40,604 nucleotides of DNA, from positions 1 to 40,604 of the forward strand of contig JBGAWA010000023.1 of NCBI GenBank assembly GCA_044227805.1, given 5' to 3'. The DNA is from JACCZZ01 sp044227805. Its GTDB lineage: Bacteria; Bacteroidota; Bacteroidia; Chitinophagales; UBA10324. Shown here piece after piece: positions 9,049 to 19,042 of the stretch. The stretch's first letter is position 1, and each line of letters opens with the position of its first letter. The notes beneath the pieces are model-generated. The model searched no databases and was not told the origin of the DNA. It was given only the letters and a program-made list of their open reading frames with translations. A program made the position numbers and the translations under genes.

Positions 9049-9465
9049 ATGGATAGTAGTTATTTTCTTCGTGTATTAATACTGGATGATGAAATGCCTT
9101 CCTTACGGCTGATCCAATCACAACTATCGGAAATTCCATTTATTCAACTGGCCGGTGCAGTACAGCATGTGAAGGAAGCAATGGCTATCATAAAAACGCA
9201 AACTGTCGACCTGGTGATACTCGATATTGAACTGCGGGGAGAATCAGGTTTTGACCTGTTGGACCGGATGAAGGAGCCAATGTTTGAATTTGTGTGCCTG
9301 GCAGCAACGAAAGACTATGCCTTCAAAGCATTTGAATACGGAAGCGCCGGCTACCTGCTGAAACCGGTGAATGAAAAAGAACTTTTAGCCTGCTTCTCCA
9401 GGCTGAAAAGGTATAAACCATTCATACAGCCGCTTCCACCGCTGATGGAGCAGGACAGGCCGTAA
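9049..9465 (+). CDS. Stand-alone receiver-domain protein
   Basis: This 138-residue protein consists of a receiver domain only. It has LDDEMPS near the N-terminus, phospho-acceptor Asp59 in VILDIELRG, Thr in CLAATKDYAF and Lys in GYLLKPVNE. The order and wording resemble the receiver half of the LytTR regulator encoded just before it, but no LytTR or other output domain follows; the tail is a proline-rich stretch ending in EQDRP. It could act as a phosphate sink or by protein contact, or be a shortened duplicate of the upstream regulator. A perfect TAnnTTTG-like box (TACCTTTG, 9037-9044) sits only five bases before the start, too close for a standard leader unless the transcript is nearly leaderless. 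Confidence 0.85.
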   Translation: MDSSYFLRVLILDDEMPSLRLIQSQLSEIPFIQLAGAVQHVKEAMAIIKTQTVDLVILDIELRGESGFDLLDRMKEPMFEFVCLAATKDYAFKAFEYGSAGYLLKPVNEKELLACFSRLKRYKPFIQPLPPLMEQDRP

Positions 9466-9584
9466 ATCAACTCATTAAAAAAAACACTCACTGCCCGCTT
9501 ATTTTTATAGCGCATTAATCAAATCAACCTACCATCAGACATTCATTTTATTTTCCATCAACCACCTACCTAAAGTTTCACGCC

Positions 9585-12500
9585 ATGAAAAAATTGTTAC
9601 CCCTCCTGTTAGGTTTATTCTGCCTGCTGCAGCAACCTAACACCGCGACTGCTCAATGCAGTTTGACTAACGCTATCTCCGGCAATGCATGCACGGGTCA
9701 TGTATTAACTGCAGCCTTGTCCGCAGTTCCCTGTGCCATTACCTGGGAGCAAAACGGATCCGCAGTACATGCTGAATTTCCGCTTAACTGGAGCTCAGCA
9801 GGTGTTACTGTTGCTGGTGGTAACGGCTATGGAAGTGGCGCCAATCAGTTTGGAAACAGCACGCAATATTCCACATCAACGGCAGGTGGTATTGCCGTGG
9901 ATGCTGATGGAAACATCTATATCTGTGACAATCCCAACAACAGGGTGCAGAAGTGGGCACCGGGTGCCACCTCCGGCGTAACAGTGGCCGGTGGCAACGG
10001 TGCCGGGGGCGCAGCCAATCAGCTGAATAATCCGTCGGACGTTTTTGTTGATGTAGCCGGCAATGTCTATGTCTGCGATAACTATAATGCCCGCATTCAG
10101 AAATGGGAGCCCGGTGCCACGTCGGGTATCACGGTAGCCGGTGGAAACTACTTTGGACCTGGCGCCAATCAGTTTCAATCTGCCTTCCAGATTTTTGTAG
10201 ATGCATCAGGAAATATTTATGTATCGGACAATGGCAATTACCGTATTCAAAAATGGACGCCGGGCGCTACTTCCGGCACTACAGTAGCCGGCGGAAACGG
10301 TCAGGGTGCTGCAGATAATCAGATAGGCTACTCCAATAATATATTCGTTGATGCCAACGGAAATTTATATGTCTCCGACTTATTTAACTCCCGGATCCAA
10401 AAATGGGCACCGGGCGCTACCGCAGGTGTTACCATCGCTGGAAACGGTATCGGTATTTTGCAGTCTCCAAGAGCCATCTATGTTGACGCTGCCGGGAATA
10501 TGATTATTGCGGCGGATGGATTTAATGGTAACCACAGGTTGGTTCGCTGGGCAGCAGGCGCTACCGAAGGAAAAACACTGATGGGCAAGGTCAGCTATGG
10601 CGGCGACCCTGATCCATTTAACGTGATTACTGACATGACGATTGATTACAATGGCAATATAGTTTTGATTGATGGATTCAACTTCCGCGTTCAGAAATTT
10701 ACCATCGGCAGCATCATCAACACTTACATTCCCACGGCAACGGGCAACTACCAGGCAGTGGCCTTGTCGTATGGAACAGGTTGTGCCGCTACTTCCAATA
10801 CCATTGTTGTGGAACCGGCACCGGTGGTTACTTCCAATGCAGGTGCTGCTGTTTGTGGTGGCAGCAATGTCACGCTTACGGCCACCGGAGGTTCATCATT
10901 CACCTGGCAACCCGGTAACCTGTCAGGCGCCGTGCAGACTTTTTCGCCGTTGAATACCAGCACCTATTCGGTAACAGGTGATGTGAATGCCTGTGTCACG
11001 GAAGCGACAATACAGGTGCTTCCGACACCTGAAGTAACCATCACCGGTGAGGCCTGTACGGGACATGTGCTTACGGCAGCGATAAATACTATTCCGGCAA
11101 AGATGGAATGGCAGCTCAATGGCAATACCGTAGCTACAAGAATACCAGCATGGAATACCACAGCGGTAACCGTTGCCGGTGGAAACGGAAATGGTAGCGG
11201 TGCCAATCAGCTATCCAATAGCTACCTGGGAATAGTAGTCGATAGTTACGGCAACCTGTATGTATCGGATGGCGGCAATCACCGTGTGCAAAAATGGGCG
11301 CCCGGCGCTTCCTTTGGCGAAACGGTTGCCGGCGGTAATGGCCAAGGTTCAGCCGCCAATCAACTTTATAATCCTGGCGGCATTTTTCTCGATGCAGCAG
11401 GGAACCTGTATATCGCTGATCAGTCCAACAACCGTGTTCAGAAATGGGCACCGGGAGCAGGCAGCGGAACAACCGTTGCCGGTGGTAATGGATTCGGCGG
11501 AGCTCTCAATCAACTGGAATATCCGAGTTGTGTAAGTGTTGATGCATCTGGCAATGTATACGTACTGGATGGATGGGACAATGCCCGTGTCATAAAATGG
11601 GCTCCTGGCGCAACGGAAGGTGTAGTGGTGGCAGGTGGCAACGGTAAAGGAAATGGTACCAGCCAAATCAATCTCGGAACAGGCATGGTGATGGATCAGG
11701 CAGGTAACATTTACGTTACCGATTGGTATGCCAACAGGGTACAGAAATGGACACCCGGTGCCACAACAGGAACTACCATTATGTCCGGAATATATTATGC
11801 CAATGGCTTATTTATGGATGCTGCCGGATACTTCTATGTGGTGAATGGCCCATACGTCTCACCCTCCTATGAATCGCATATAATGCGCTTCAGGGAAGGT
11901 GATTATACCTATCAGGAATTTATTCCCGCAACATACGGCTCCGCTGCCAATCAGTTGGCAGGCGCCACGAACGGTTGCTTCGATGCAACTGGAAAGATGT
12001 ACATCCTTGATGGCGGTAACAGAAGGGTTCAGCAATTTACCACTTCCGGCATCTCAGAAACATTTACTACATCCGTTCCGGGCAACTATTCAGTATTTAC
12101 GACTTCGTTTTCCGGTTGCCAGGCTACTTCAAATACCATCACTGCCATACAGTCGCCGGTTCCGGTGTCACCTGTTATCTCAGTATGTGAGGGCAGCAGC
12201 AATCAACTTTCAGTGAATGGCAGCAGTAACTATACCTGGAATCCGGGAAACCTCAGTGGCAACACAATATCCATATCGCCTACTTCTTCCACTACCTACA
12301 CCGTTACGGATAATGCAACAACGTGCACCTCGCAATTAGTTGCCTATGTACCGGCTTCATCATCGCCTGCCATATCAGGAACCACGTGTGCGGATGGGAG
12401 TAATATGACGGCAACCTATGCTCAAACACCGGCTGTTCTTGAGTGGAAATTGAACGGAGCCGTATTAGTTTCTTCAACTGCTACCTATTCAAATAGCAAC

Positions 12501-15500
12501 ATGTCGGTTGTGGCTGGTGGCAACGGTGTAGGACCGAATCTTAATCAAACAAGATATCCACGTGGAATGGCGTTGGATGCAGCTGGCAATGTCTATGTGG
12601 CGGAAGAAGGTAACCATCGTGTTACGAAATGGGCGCCGGGAGCCTCACAGGGAGTTGTTGTTGCAGGTGGAAACGGATCCGGCAACGGGGCCAGTCAGCT
12701 GAGCTCACCGGAAGGTGTTTTCGTTGACAAGTTTAATAATGTGTATATCGCCGATCAGGCGAATCAACGAATTCAGAAATGGGCGCCGGGTGCTACAGAA
12801 GGTGTTACGGTAGCAGGTGGCTATGGCAGCGGTAGCGGGTTGAATCAATTGAGTAGTCCGTTGAGCGTTTACGTGGATGATGCCGGGAATATTTTTATTC
12901 CGGATCAGTCAAACCACCGTGTAGTAAAATGGGCGCCGGGTGCCACACAAGGCGTTATCGTAGCAGGAGGTAATGGTCAGGGATCCGCTGACAATCAGTT
13001 TTACTGGCCCATTCAACTCACATTTGACAAACAAGGCAACATGTATGTGGCGGATTACGGGAATAACCGTATATCAAAGTGGGCGCCGGGTGCAACTGCC
13101 GGAGTAACGGTGGCCGGTGGAAACGGTGTCGGTTTCAACGATAACCAGGTGGGAAATGCACAGGCTGTTGCAGTGGATGGCGCAGGCAATGTGTACGCCC
13201 TCAGTGGATACAACAGTTACATCACGAAATGGGCGCCGGGCGCCAGCAGCGGAACCTACGTTGCAGGATCCTGTTGCAACCCTCCCACTGGTGTTTGGGG
13301 TGCTTATTCTCTTACGGCCGATGAAAGCGGCAATCTTTATGTCGCTGATTATGTGAATTGCAGGATTGTTCGTTACAATGCTTCTCTGGGTGGAAGCAAT
13401 TATACACCCGAAGCTGCTGGCGACTACACGGTAGCAGCCACACAGTTCAATGGTTGCGTTTCCACTTCACCGGTGCATACCGTTTATCCCCAACCCATTA
13501 TTTCAATGACGGGTAATCTTTTCTATTGTGATGGAAATTCCACCACACTTGATGCAGGTGCTCATGAAACATATAGCTGGTCAACCGGATCAACCGCACA
13601 GTCTGAAACTATAAGCACAGCAGGAGATTATTCAGTTAGCGTATCCGACACTGGTTGCGTTAACACCAAGAATTTTTCTATTTCTGCCCAAACACCCATG
13701 ATGAACGTATCGGCCAACCCGACTTCCGTATGTATCGGAAGTCCGGTGCAATTGTCTGCTGCCCTTGTTTCCGGTGGAGTTGAAAGTATCACGCAGACTT
13801 ACTATATCAATGGAAGCCAGTTGTCAGCCATGTCGAACAGTTGCGGCTATGATTCGCGCTATGGTTTTTACTGGGAAGGATCACCAGGATTTACATTTCT
13901 GGATGCTGGATTTGGAACAGCAATTTCTGTTACGGTGGAATTCAATGTAGGGTATGATTATGCTGCGGGCAACCCTCACAGTGTTTATATGAATGGGTCC
14001 GGATCCATCGCCAGTTTCACCGCACCGCTTAACAGCGGCTGCACTACTGCAAACCCCGCGAATTTTATGACGTTCAGCTTCGTGCCGGTCAACTATCACA
14101 TTGGGGCCAGCAACAGTATTTACTTCAGCAATGCATATTATTTTGGTGTGGTACCCAGCGCAAGCATCAATAACTATTATGCAAAAATATCAGTGACCTA
14201 TTTGAAACCAGTGGTTTCCTATGCATGGCAACCAAACGTTGATACCATTGCCAACCCGATTGTGCATCCGCTTACTTCCACCACCTATACACTAACTGCT
14301 ACCAGCAAAGGATGCATTGGCGTTTCAACGGTTGATGTGTCGGTGGCTGCCGCACCCGGCGATACGGCCGTATTCGGAGATCATGTATGGAACGTGTACG
14401 CCTTTAATGAAGGCGGCGCTTCCAATACCGGTCATTCGTGGAATGAAGCCTATACCGGCTTTTATACAGACAACAATCTAAACTTCAATACACAATCAGC
14501 CTGGGGCAGCAATGCCTCACCTTCCAGTGCAGCAGGTTATTCCGGTTGCTCCGTTAACACGGATAATCATTCCTGGTCAGCAAAACGTAAAGGGTTCACC
14601 TGCGGTACTTATAAGATTGATATTCCCGGCCATGAAGATGAAGGACAGCTCTTCATCAATGGTGTTAAAGTCTGGGAACACATTGGCGGCGGCGATTCAC
14701 ACACCAACGTGTGGACCGGATTCCTGGATGATAACTCCACGGTTGATTTCAGAGTAACGGAAGGAACCGGCGGCTCATCGGGAGCCATCAACTTCACCCT
14801 GCAAACATCTATCACTGTAAACGGACCTGTAACCATCTGCCCCGGTTATTCGGTGCAGCTTACGGCCAGCAGTGCCAACAGTTACCTCTGGAGTACCGGT
14901 GAAACAACACAAAGCATCAACGCCAGCAGCAGCGGAACCTATACTGTTGATATGACCAGCAACGGCTGTACCAACACTGCTTCACAAACGATAACGGTAA
15001 CACCGCTTGATACGGCCGCTATTTTCTCCTATGCCAGTCCCAATTTTACCTATTGCCCCAGCACTGGATCCATTGATTTGCGCGTCAGCTACAATCCACT
15101 GGTTACAAGACTGTGGAATACCGGCAGTACTTCAACGGTAATTGTTGTGTCTGCAGCAGGCAACTATTCAGTAACCATCAAGGATGCACTGGGATGTTCA
15201 GCCACTTCCCATGTGACAGTCAGTACCTCTGCTGCCGGCGTGGATTCTGTCTTCGGAGATAATGCCTGGAAGGTGAATGCCTATTCACAAGGTTACTATT
15301 ACTATTACTATGGCTATTATACAATCGGGCGCGCCTGGTATCCTGATGATTATTCAGGGTACTATCTTGACAGCACCTTAAATTTTAATTCAGAAGACCA
15401 GTGGAGTGCCGATTCCAATCCTTCCACCGCAACGGGTTATCAGGGCTGCACCATCGAGGATGATCTTGTTTCCTGGAGTGCAAAACGGCAAGGCTTTCCC

Positions 15501-18218
15501 TGTGGCATTTATCAGATTAACATACTTGGCCACGATGATGACGCGCAATTGATAATTGATGGTGTGAAAGTATGGGAGCATCTTGGCTGCTGCGATATAC
15601 ATACAAATACCTGGACAGGTCCGTTGAATGGAAATTCAAAAGTAGAATTCAGGGTAAATGAGATGTATGGCGGTGATAATGGCCGGATCGAGTTTATTCC
15701 CCTCAGCTCTACAGCCAGCTTTATCAATGTTTCCGGAAATCCGATTACCTGCACCGGCCAGTTCTACACACTTTCATCATCACTTGAAGGAACGTATCAA
15801 TGGTCATCCGGACAAACCACCCAATCCATCAATGCAGGTTCAACAGGCAGCTATGCAGTAACCGTGACGGATGCAGCAGGATGCGCACTTACCTCTGATC
15901 CGGTGAGTGTTACCATTCTTCCCAATCCTGCACCGGTGGCACACATTAATGCATCAGCTCTCTCTATTTGCGACTGGGTTCCGGTATCACTTTCGTCTGA
16001 CAGCACCAGTGGAAATATGTGGAGCACCAATCAGACCACCCAAAGTATCACCGCAACTATTGCCGGCACCTACACATTAACCGTGACAAACAATGTGGGC
16101 TGTACCGATCAAAGCTCGATGCAGCTCAGCGCTGGATACACTTTACCCGCGCCGGTTGCTTCGGTCAGTGATACTATTTGCGAAGGCAACAATGTCATAC
16201 TATCCGCGAGTGGCCTGGCGCCCGGCGGGCAAGTGGCCTCCTTCAATGGCTATAATCAATATGTGAGTGTAACCCAGGATATCCCGGAAAATAACCTCAC
16301 CATAGAAATGTGGGTGAAGACTACGGCTAGCAATACCGGCATCTTCAGTGTAACGGATGGTTTTCTCGGTAATAACGGCAACGACCGTCACCTGTATCTG
16401 AGCAATGGTGATTTATGTGCCCGCACCTGGCAAGGCAGTGGCTGGAATTCCGGCGCACACATCAATGACGGCAAATGGCATCATATCGCACTCGTCATTC
16501 AATCCGGTGTCGGCCAGCAAATATTTGTTGACGGCAGTCCGGCTCCTAACAGCAGTCCGTATGATCATTCAGATTTCATTACGCAGACAGCCTTCCTTAT
16601 CGGTTATTCAAGTGATACTTATCCTTCTTACTTCAGCGGCCAAATCGACAACGTGAGAATCTGGAGTGAAGCAAGATCGCAAACAGATATCAGAAGTAAC
16701 ATGTTTAGCGAGACACCTGTTGCAGCAACCAACCTGGTTTATCATGCCACCCTGAACGGCACTGTGAATGCAGCAACCGGCAACAACGGCACAACACCCA
16801 ATGGTATCTCCTACGCTGCTGCTAATTACTTCACGTATGCGTGGACCGGCACCGGAGCTCCGGCTGCTTCCACCAATGAAACACAATCCACTTCGTCCGT
16901 TAACGCCGATGCAACGTATGCAGTTGCCGTTTCTCTGGGTTCATGCACGGCGACAATGAGTAATTCAAGCGGTGTTACGGTATTGCCGAATGTGGAATAT
17001 TACCCGGATGCCGACGGTGACGGATTTGGATCTTCAGCAGCCGCGGCACAACTCTACTGTACTGATCCTGGCAGCGGCTATGCATTGAACCATGATGATT
17101 GTAATGATGTCCTTGCTTCCGTTTATCCCGGTGCTATCGATATTTGTAACAACATTGACGATAACTGCAATACCATTACCGATGAAAATTCACTCAGTGT
17201 CAGCATCACCGCCGATGGCCCGACCACTTTCTGTTCCTGGTCAACAGTCCACCTGTCGGCAAACGCTTCAGGTGCAGGCTCGTTTACCTATCAATGGCTG
17301 AATGGTAACAATCCTGTTCCGGGTGCAACCGACGCTGCCTATACCCCTTCCGCATCCGGCGTGTATTCCGTAGCAACCTCTAATGGAATTTGTTCAGACA
17401 CCGCAAACAGTATCACCGTAAATATTCTCATACGCCCGGATGCAGTAATCGCTCCTACCGGCAGCCTGAGTGTTTGCAAAGATGTTACTGTTACGTTTAG
17501 TGCCAACACGGGAACAGGGTATGCCTACCAATGGTACAAAGGTGTTGCAGCAGTGCCCGGCGCCACCAATGCAACGTATGATGCAACCGGTGTTAAGAAA
17601 GGATTTTATAGTGTGCTGGTCACCGCGCCCAATGGTTGTTACAATCATTCTGATTCAACGGAACTCATTCGTCTCAATGTTCCTCCATCCGTCATCAACA
17701 TTCTGAATCCCGCCGGCAACCCTGATTTGTGTATCAACGGACAGGTGAAGCTTCGCGGTACCGGCGGTCCGGGATTCACCTACGAGTGGTATAAAAACAA
17801 TGTTCCACTGGGTGTCACATCCCGCGATTATATTGTAACCGTGGAAGGCAACTACACCGTGAAGATTACTAATGCCTACAACTGCAGCAAGATGTCGCCA
17901 CCGGTTTCGGTGATCAGTTCCTGCCGTGGCAATGAAGCTTTCAGCAATGTGCCGAAGCCATTGCTCAACATCTACCCTAATCCAACAGATGGACATTTTG
18001 CAGTAAGCCTCTCACTGTATAATTCATTCAATGGCAATGCAACTTTGGAAATCTTTAATATGCTGGGGCAGGTTGTTCAAAGTGAAACGGTACCGGTTAC
18101 GGAGGGTGTGCTGTTCAAAGAACTGACTATAGGGCCGAACATGGCAGCATCCACTTACCTGCTGAAAGTTATTGCGGACGGACAGGTATTTAAAGAACAG
18201 GTAGTGGTGCAACATTGA
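9585..18218 (+). CDS. Giant T9SS-secreted multidomain surface protein (NHL, PA14-like, LamG, MopE-like)
   Basis: This 2877-residue protein starts with a signal peptide (MKKLLPLLLGLFCLLQQ, ending near TATAQC). Three blocks of six NHL-type repeats follow (about residues 72-370, 525-820 and 975-1270), each repeat built on KWAPGATxGVTVAGGNG and VDAxGNVYV. They are separated by short Ig-like/PKD-like segments (GSSFTWQPGNLSG and similar). Two related PA14-like modules lie at about 1594-1745 and 1885-2045 (VFGDxxWxVxAY ... WEHxG.CDxHTNxWTG). A LamG-type concanavalin fold is at about 2215-2380, with IEMWVKTT, KWHHIAL and IDNVRIWSEARS. A MopE-like acidic metal-binding motif (DADGDGFGSS ... DDCND ... 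DICNNIDDNC) is at about 2470-2530, then Ig-like repeats. The last 85 residues (IYPNPTDGHF onward) are a type A T9SS sorting domain. A role in adhesion or glycan binding at the cell surface is inferred. An intrinsic terminator follows. Confidence 0.9.
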   Translation: MKKLLPLLLGLFCLLQQPNTATAQCSLTNAISGNACTGHVLTAALSAVPCAITWEQNGSAVHAEFPLNWSSAGVTVAGGNGYGSGANQFGNSTQYSTSTAGGIAVDADGNIYICDNPNNRVQKWAPGATSGVTVAGGNGAGGAANQLNNPSDVFVDVAGNVYVCDNYNARIQKWEPGATSGITVAGGNYFGPGANQFQSAFQIFVDASGNIYVSDNGNYRIQKWTPGATSGTTVAGGNGQGAADNQIGYSNNIFVDANGNLYVSDLFNSRIQKWAPGATAGVTIAGNGIGILQSPRAIYVDAAGNMIIAADGFNGNHRLVRWAAGATEGKTLMGKVSYGGDPDPFNVITDMTIDYNGNIVLIDGFNFRVQKFTIGSIINTYIPTATGNYQAVALSYGTGCAATSNTIVVEPAPVVTSNAGAAVCGGSNVTLTATGGSSFTWQPGNLSGAVQTFSPLNTSTYSVTGDVNACVTEATIQVLPTPEVTITGEACTGHVLTAAINTIPAKMEWQLNGNTVATRIPAWNTTAVTVAGGNGNGSGANQLSNSYLGIVVDSYGNLYVSDGGNHRVQKWAPGASFGETVAGGNGQGSAANQLYNPGGIFLDAAGNLYIADQSNNRVQKWAPGAGSGTTVAGGNGFGGALNQLEYPSCVSVDASGNVYVLDGWDNARVIKWAPGATEGVVVAGGNGKGNGTSQINLGTGMVMDQAGNIYVTDWYANRVQKWTPGATTGTTIMSGIYYANGLFMDAAGYFYVVNGPYVSPSYESHIMRFREGDYTYQEFIPATYGSAANQLAGATNGCFDATGKMYILDGGNRRVQQFTTSGISETFTTSVPGNYSVFTTSFSGCQATSNTITAIQSPVPVSPVISVCEGSSNQLSVNGSSNYTWNPGNLSGNTISISPTSSTTYTVTDNATTCTSQLVAYVPASSSPAISGTTCADGSNMTATYAQTPAVLEWKLNGAVLVSSTATYSNSNMSVVAGGNGVGPNLNQTRYPRGMALDAAGNVYVAEEGNHRVTKWAPGASQGVVVAGGNGSGNGASQLSSPEGVFVDKFNNVYIADQANQRIQKWAPGATEGVTVAGGYGSGSGLNQLSSPLSVYVDDAGNIFIPDQSNHRVVKWAPGATQGVIVAGGNGQGSADNQFYWPIQLTFDKQGNMYVADYGNNRISKWAPGATAGVTVAGGNGVGFNDNQVGNAQAVAVDGAGNVYALSGYNSYITKWAPGASSGTYVAGSCCNPPTGVWGAYSLTADESGNLYVADYVNCRIVRYNASLGGSNYTPEAAGDYTVAATQFNGCVSTSPVHTVYPQPIISMTGNLFYCDGNSTTLDAGAHETYSWSTGSTAQSETISTAGDYSVSVSDTGCVNTKNFSISAQTPMMNVSANPTSVCIGSPVQLSAALVSGGVESITQTYYINGSQLSAMSNSCGYDSRYGFYWEGSPGFTFLDAGFGTAISVTVEFNVGYDYAAGNPHSVYMNGSGSIASFTAPLNSGCTTANPANFMTFSFVPVNYHIGASNSIYFSNAYYFGVVPSASINNYYAKISVTYLKPVVSYAWQPNVDTIANPIVHPLTSTTYTLTATSKGCIGVSTVDVSVAAAPGDTAVFGDHVWNVYAFNEGGASNTGHSWNEAYTGFYTDNNLNFNTQSAWGSNASPSSAAGYSGCSVNTDNHSWSAKRKGFTCGTYKIDIPGHEDEGQLFINGVKVWEHIGGGDSHTNVWTGFLDDNSTVDFRVTEGTGGSSGAINFTLQTSITVNGPVTICPGYSVQLTASSANSYLWSTGETTQSINASSSGTYTVDMTSNGCTNTASQTITVTPLDTAAIFSYASPNFTYCPSTGSIDLRVSYNPLVTRLWNTGSTSTVIVVSAAGNYSVTIKDALGCSATSHVTVSTSAAGVDSVFGDNAWKVNAYSQGYYYYYYGYYTIGRAWYPDDYSGYYLDSTLNFNSEDQWSADSNPSTATGYQGCTIEDDLVSWSAKRQGFPCGIYQINILGHDDDAQLIIDGVKVWEHLGCCDIHTNTWTGPLNGNSKVEFRVNEMYGGDNGRIEFIPLSSTASFINVSGNPITCTGQFYTLSSSLEGTYQWSSGQTTQSINAGSTGSYAVTVTDAAGCALTSDPVSVTILPNPAPVAHINASALSICDWVPVSLSSDSTSGNMWSTNQTTQSITATIAGTYTLTVTNNVGCTDQSSMQLSAGYTLPAPVASVSDTICEGNNVILSASGLAPGGQVASFNGYNQYVSVTQDIPENNLTIEMWVKTTASNTGIFSVTDGFLGNNGNDRHLYLSNGDLCARTWQGSGWNSGAHINDGKWHHIALVIQSGVGQQIFVDGSPAPNSSPYDHSDFITQTAFLIGYSSDTYPSYFSGQIDNVRIWSEARSQTDIRSNMFSETPVAATNLVYHATLNGTVNAATGNNGTTPNGISYAAANYFTYAWTGTGAPAASTNETQSTSSVNADATYAVAVSLGSCTATMSNSSGVTVLPNVEYYPDADGDGFGSSAAAAQLYCTDPGSGYALNHDDCNDVLASVYPGAIDICNNIDDNCNTITDENSLSVSITADGPTTFCSWSTVHLSANASGAGSFTYQWLNGNNPVPGATDAAYTPSASGVYSVATSNGICSDTANSITVNILIRPDAVIAPTGSLSVCKDVTVTFSANTGTGYAYQWYKGVAAVPGATNATYDATGVKKGFYSVLVTAPNGCYNHSDSTELIRLNVPPSVINILNPAGNPDLCINGQVKLRGTGGPGFTYEWYKNNVPLGVTSRDYIVTVEGNYTVKITNAYNCSKMSPPVSVISSCRGNEAFSNVPKPLLNIYPNPTDGHFAVSLSLYNSFNGNATLEIFNMLGQVVQSETVPVTEGVLFKELTIGPNMAASTYLLKVIADGQVFKEQVVVQH
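9799..10690 (+). repeat. NHL propeller block 1 (six repeats)
   Basis: About six units of roughly 50 codons share the KWAPGATSG - VAGGNG - NQ - VDAxGNxYVxDxxNxRIQ pattern. Boundaries are approximate. The array is similar at DNA level to blocks 2 and 3, so recombination between them is possible. Confidence 0.75.
11155..12045 (+). repeat. NHL propeller block 2 (six repeats)
   Basis: This is the second array of six NHL-type units, with the same KWAPGA and VDASGNVYV signatures. The last two units are degenerate (RFREGDYTYQEF and QQFTTSG). Boundaries are approximate. Confidence 0.75.
12508..13385 (+). repeat. NHL propeller block 3 (six repeats)
   Basis: This is the third array of six NHL-type units. 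It is the most regular of the three: four units read AAATGGGCGCCGGG-like at the KWAPG step. Boundaries are approximate. Confidence 0.75.
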
Positions 18219-18235
18219 TTATTTATTTATTATCA

Positions 18236-18269
18236 GGAAGAGCCTCGGTTAGAGGCTTTTCCTTTTTTT
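18236..18269 (+). terminator. Intrinsic terminator after the giant surface-protein gene
   Basis: GGAAGAGCCTC (18236-18246) pairs with GAGGCTTTTCC (18252-18262) with a single G-U wobble around a five-base loop GGTTA, followed directly by seven T residues. It lies 18 bases after the stop codon at 18218. Confidence 0.88.
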
Positions 18270-18417
18270 AATGAATGACCGTTATAAGAATTTCAAACCG
18301 TTTTTTTGAATTGAAAAATCCTGGGTGAATCGGTGGCAGAACAGGTACTTTATTTTGGTTGATTTTATTTACTTTGCCAGTGCAGGAAGGCTATTTTTCA
18401 TTCGTACAAAACAGTGC

Positions 18418-18996
18418 ATGAACCCAAAGGTTGATTTTTATTTTACCAAAGCCGTGCAATGGCAGAAGGAAATCCGGAAGCTGCGGATGATCATACTTGA
18501 CTGCGGACTGACCGAAGAATTGAAATGGGGTTCACCCTGTTATACGTTGCAGCATAAAAACATTGTACTGATTCATGTCTTTAAAGAATATTGTGCGCTG
18601 CTGTTTTTCAAAGGTGCCCTGCTGAAGGATACCGAGAGTATCCTGCTGCAGCAATCAGAGAATGTACAGGCAGCACGACAGATCAGGTTCACTCATCTTC
18701 AGCAAATAACCCAACTCGAAAAGACACTGAAAGCTTACATCTATGAAGCGGCAGCAGTGGAAAAGGCAGGCTTGAAGGTGACGCTCAAAAAAACCAGTGA
18801 GTTTGCGATGGCGGATGAGTTTAAAAGTAAATTAGATAGCCATGCTGCCTTGAAGAAGGCTTTTTATCAGCTGACACCCGGCCGCCAAAGAGCTTACCTG
18901 CTTCATTTTTCTTCCCCCAAGCAATCCAAAACCCGGGACGCAAGGATTCAAAAAAACATCAGGCAGATCCTCAGTGGAAAAGGGTTACATGACTGA
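18418..18996 (+). CDS. YdeI/DUF1801-family protein
   Basis: This is a cytoplasmic protein of the YdeI group (DUF1801 domain plus an OmdA-type tail). The first part has FYFTKAVQWQKEIRKLR, ELKWGSPCYTLQHKN and the hydrophobic HVFKEYCALLFFKGALL, typical of the YdhG/DUF1801 fold. The second half carries FYQLTPGRQRAYLLHFSSPKQ and KTRDARIQKNIRQIL, the hallmark of the YdeI C-terminal region associated with resistance to cationic peptides in some Bacillota. The longer frame from 18325 adds an unconserved 31-residue extension, so I place the start at ATG 18418, giving 192 residues. Function in this organism is unknown. Confidence 0.82.
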   Translation: MNPKVDFYFTKAVQWQKEIRKLRMIILDCGLTEELKWGSPCYTLQHKNIVLIHVFKEYCALLFFKGALLKDTESILLQQSENVQAARQIRFTHLQQITQLEKTLKAYIYEAAAVEKAGLKVTLKKTSEFAMADEFKSKLDSHAALKKAFYQLTPGRQRAYLLHFSSPKQSKTRDARIQKNIRQILSGKGLHD

Positions 18997-19042
18997 TCGC
19001 TGTCTTGCAATCCATCCTTCACTCAACAAAAGCGTAAACATC

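Noticed and set aside
9799..13385. Regular spaced DNA repeats that could suggest a CRISPR array or satellite
   Set aside because: The repeats keep the reading frame, vary at third codon positions and encode NHL units of about 50 residues, so they are protein repeats.
15294..15320. TATTAC-rich tract as a phase-variation switch
   Set aside because: The units are in frame and a change would add or remove whole tyrosines rather than turn the gene off; kept only as a possible length variant.
18325..18417. N-terminal 31-residue extension of the YdeI-type protein
   Set aside because: It is unlike the family, and the ATG at 18418 (MNPKVDFYF) gives the normal beginning.
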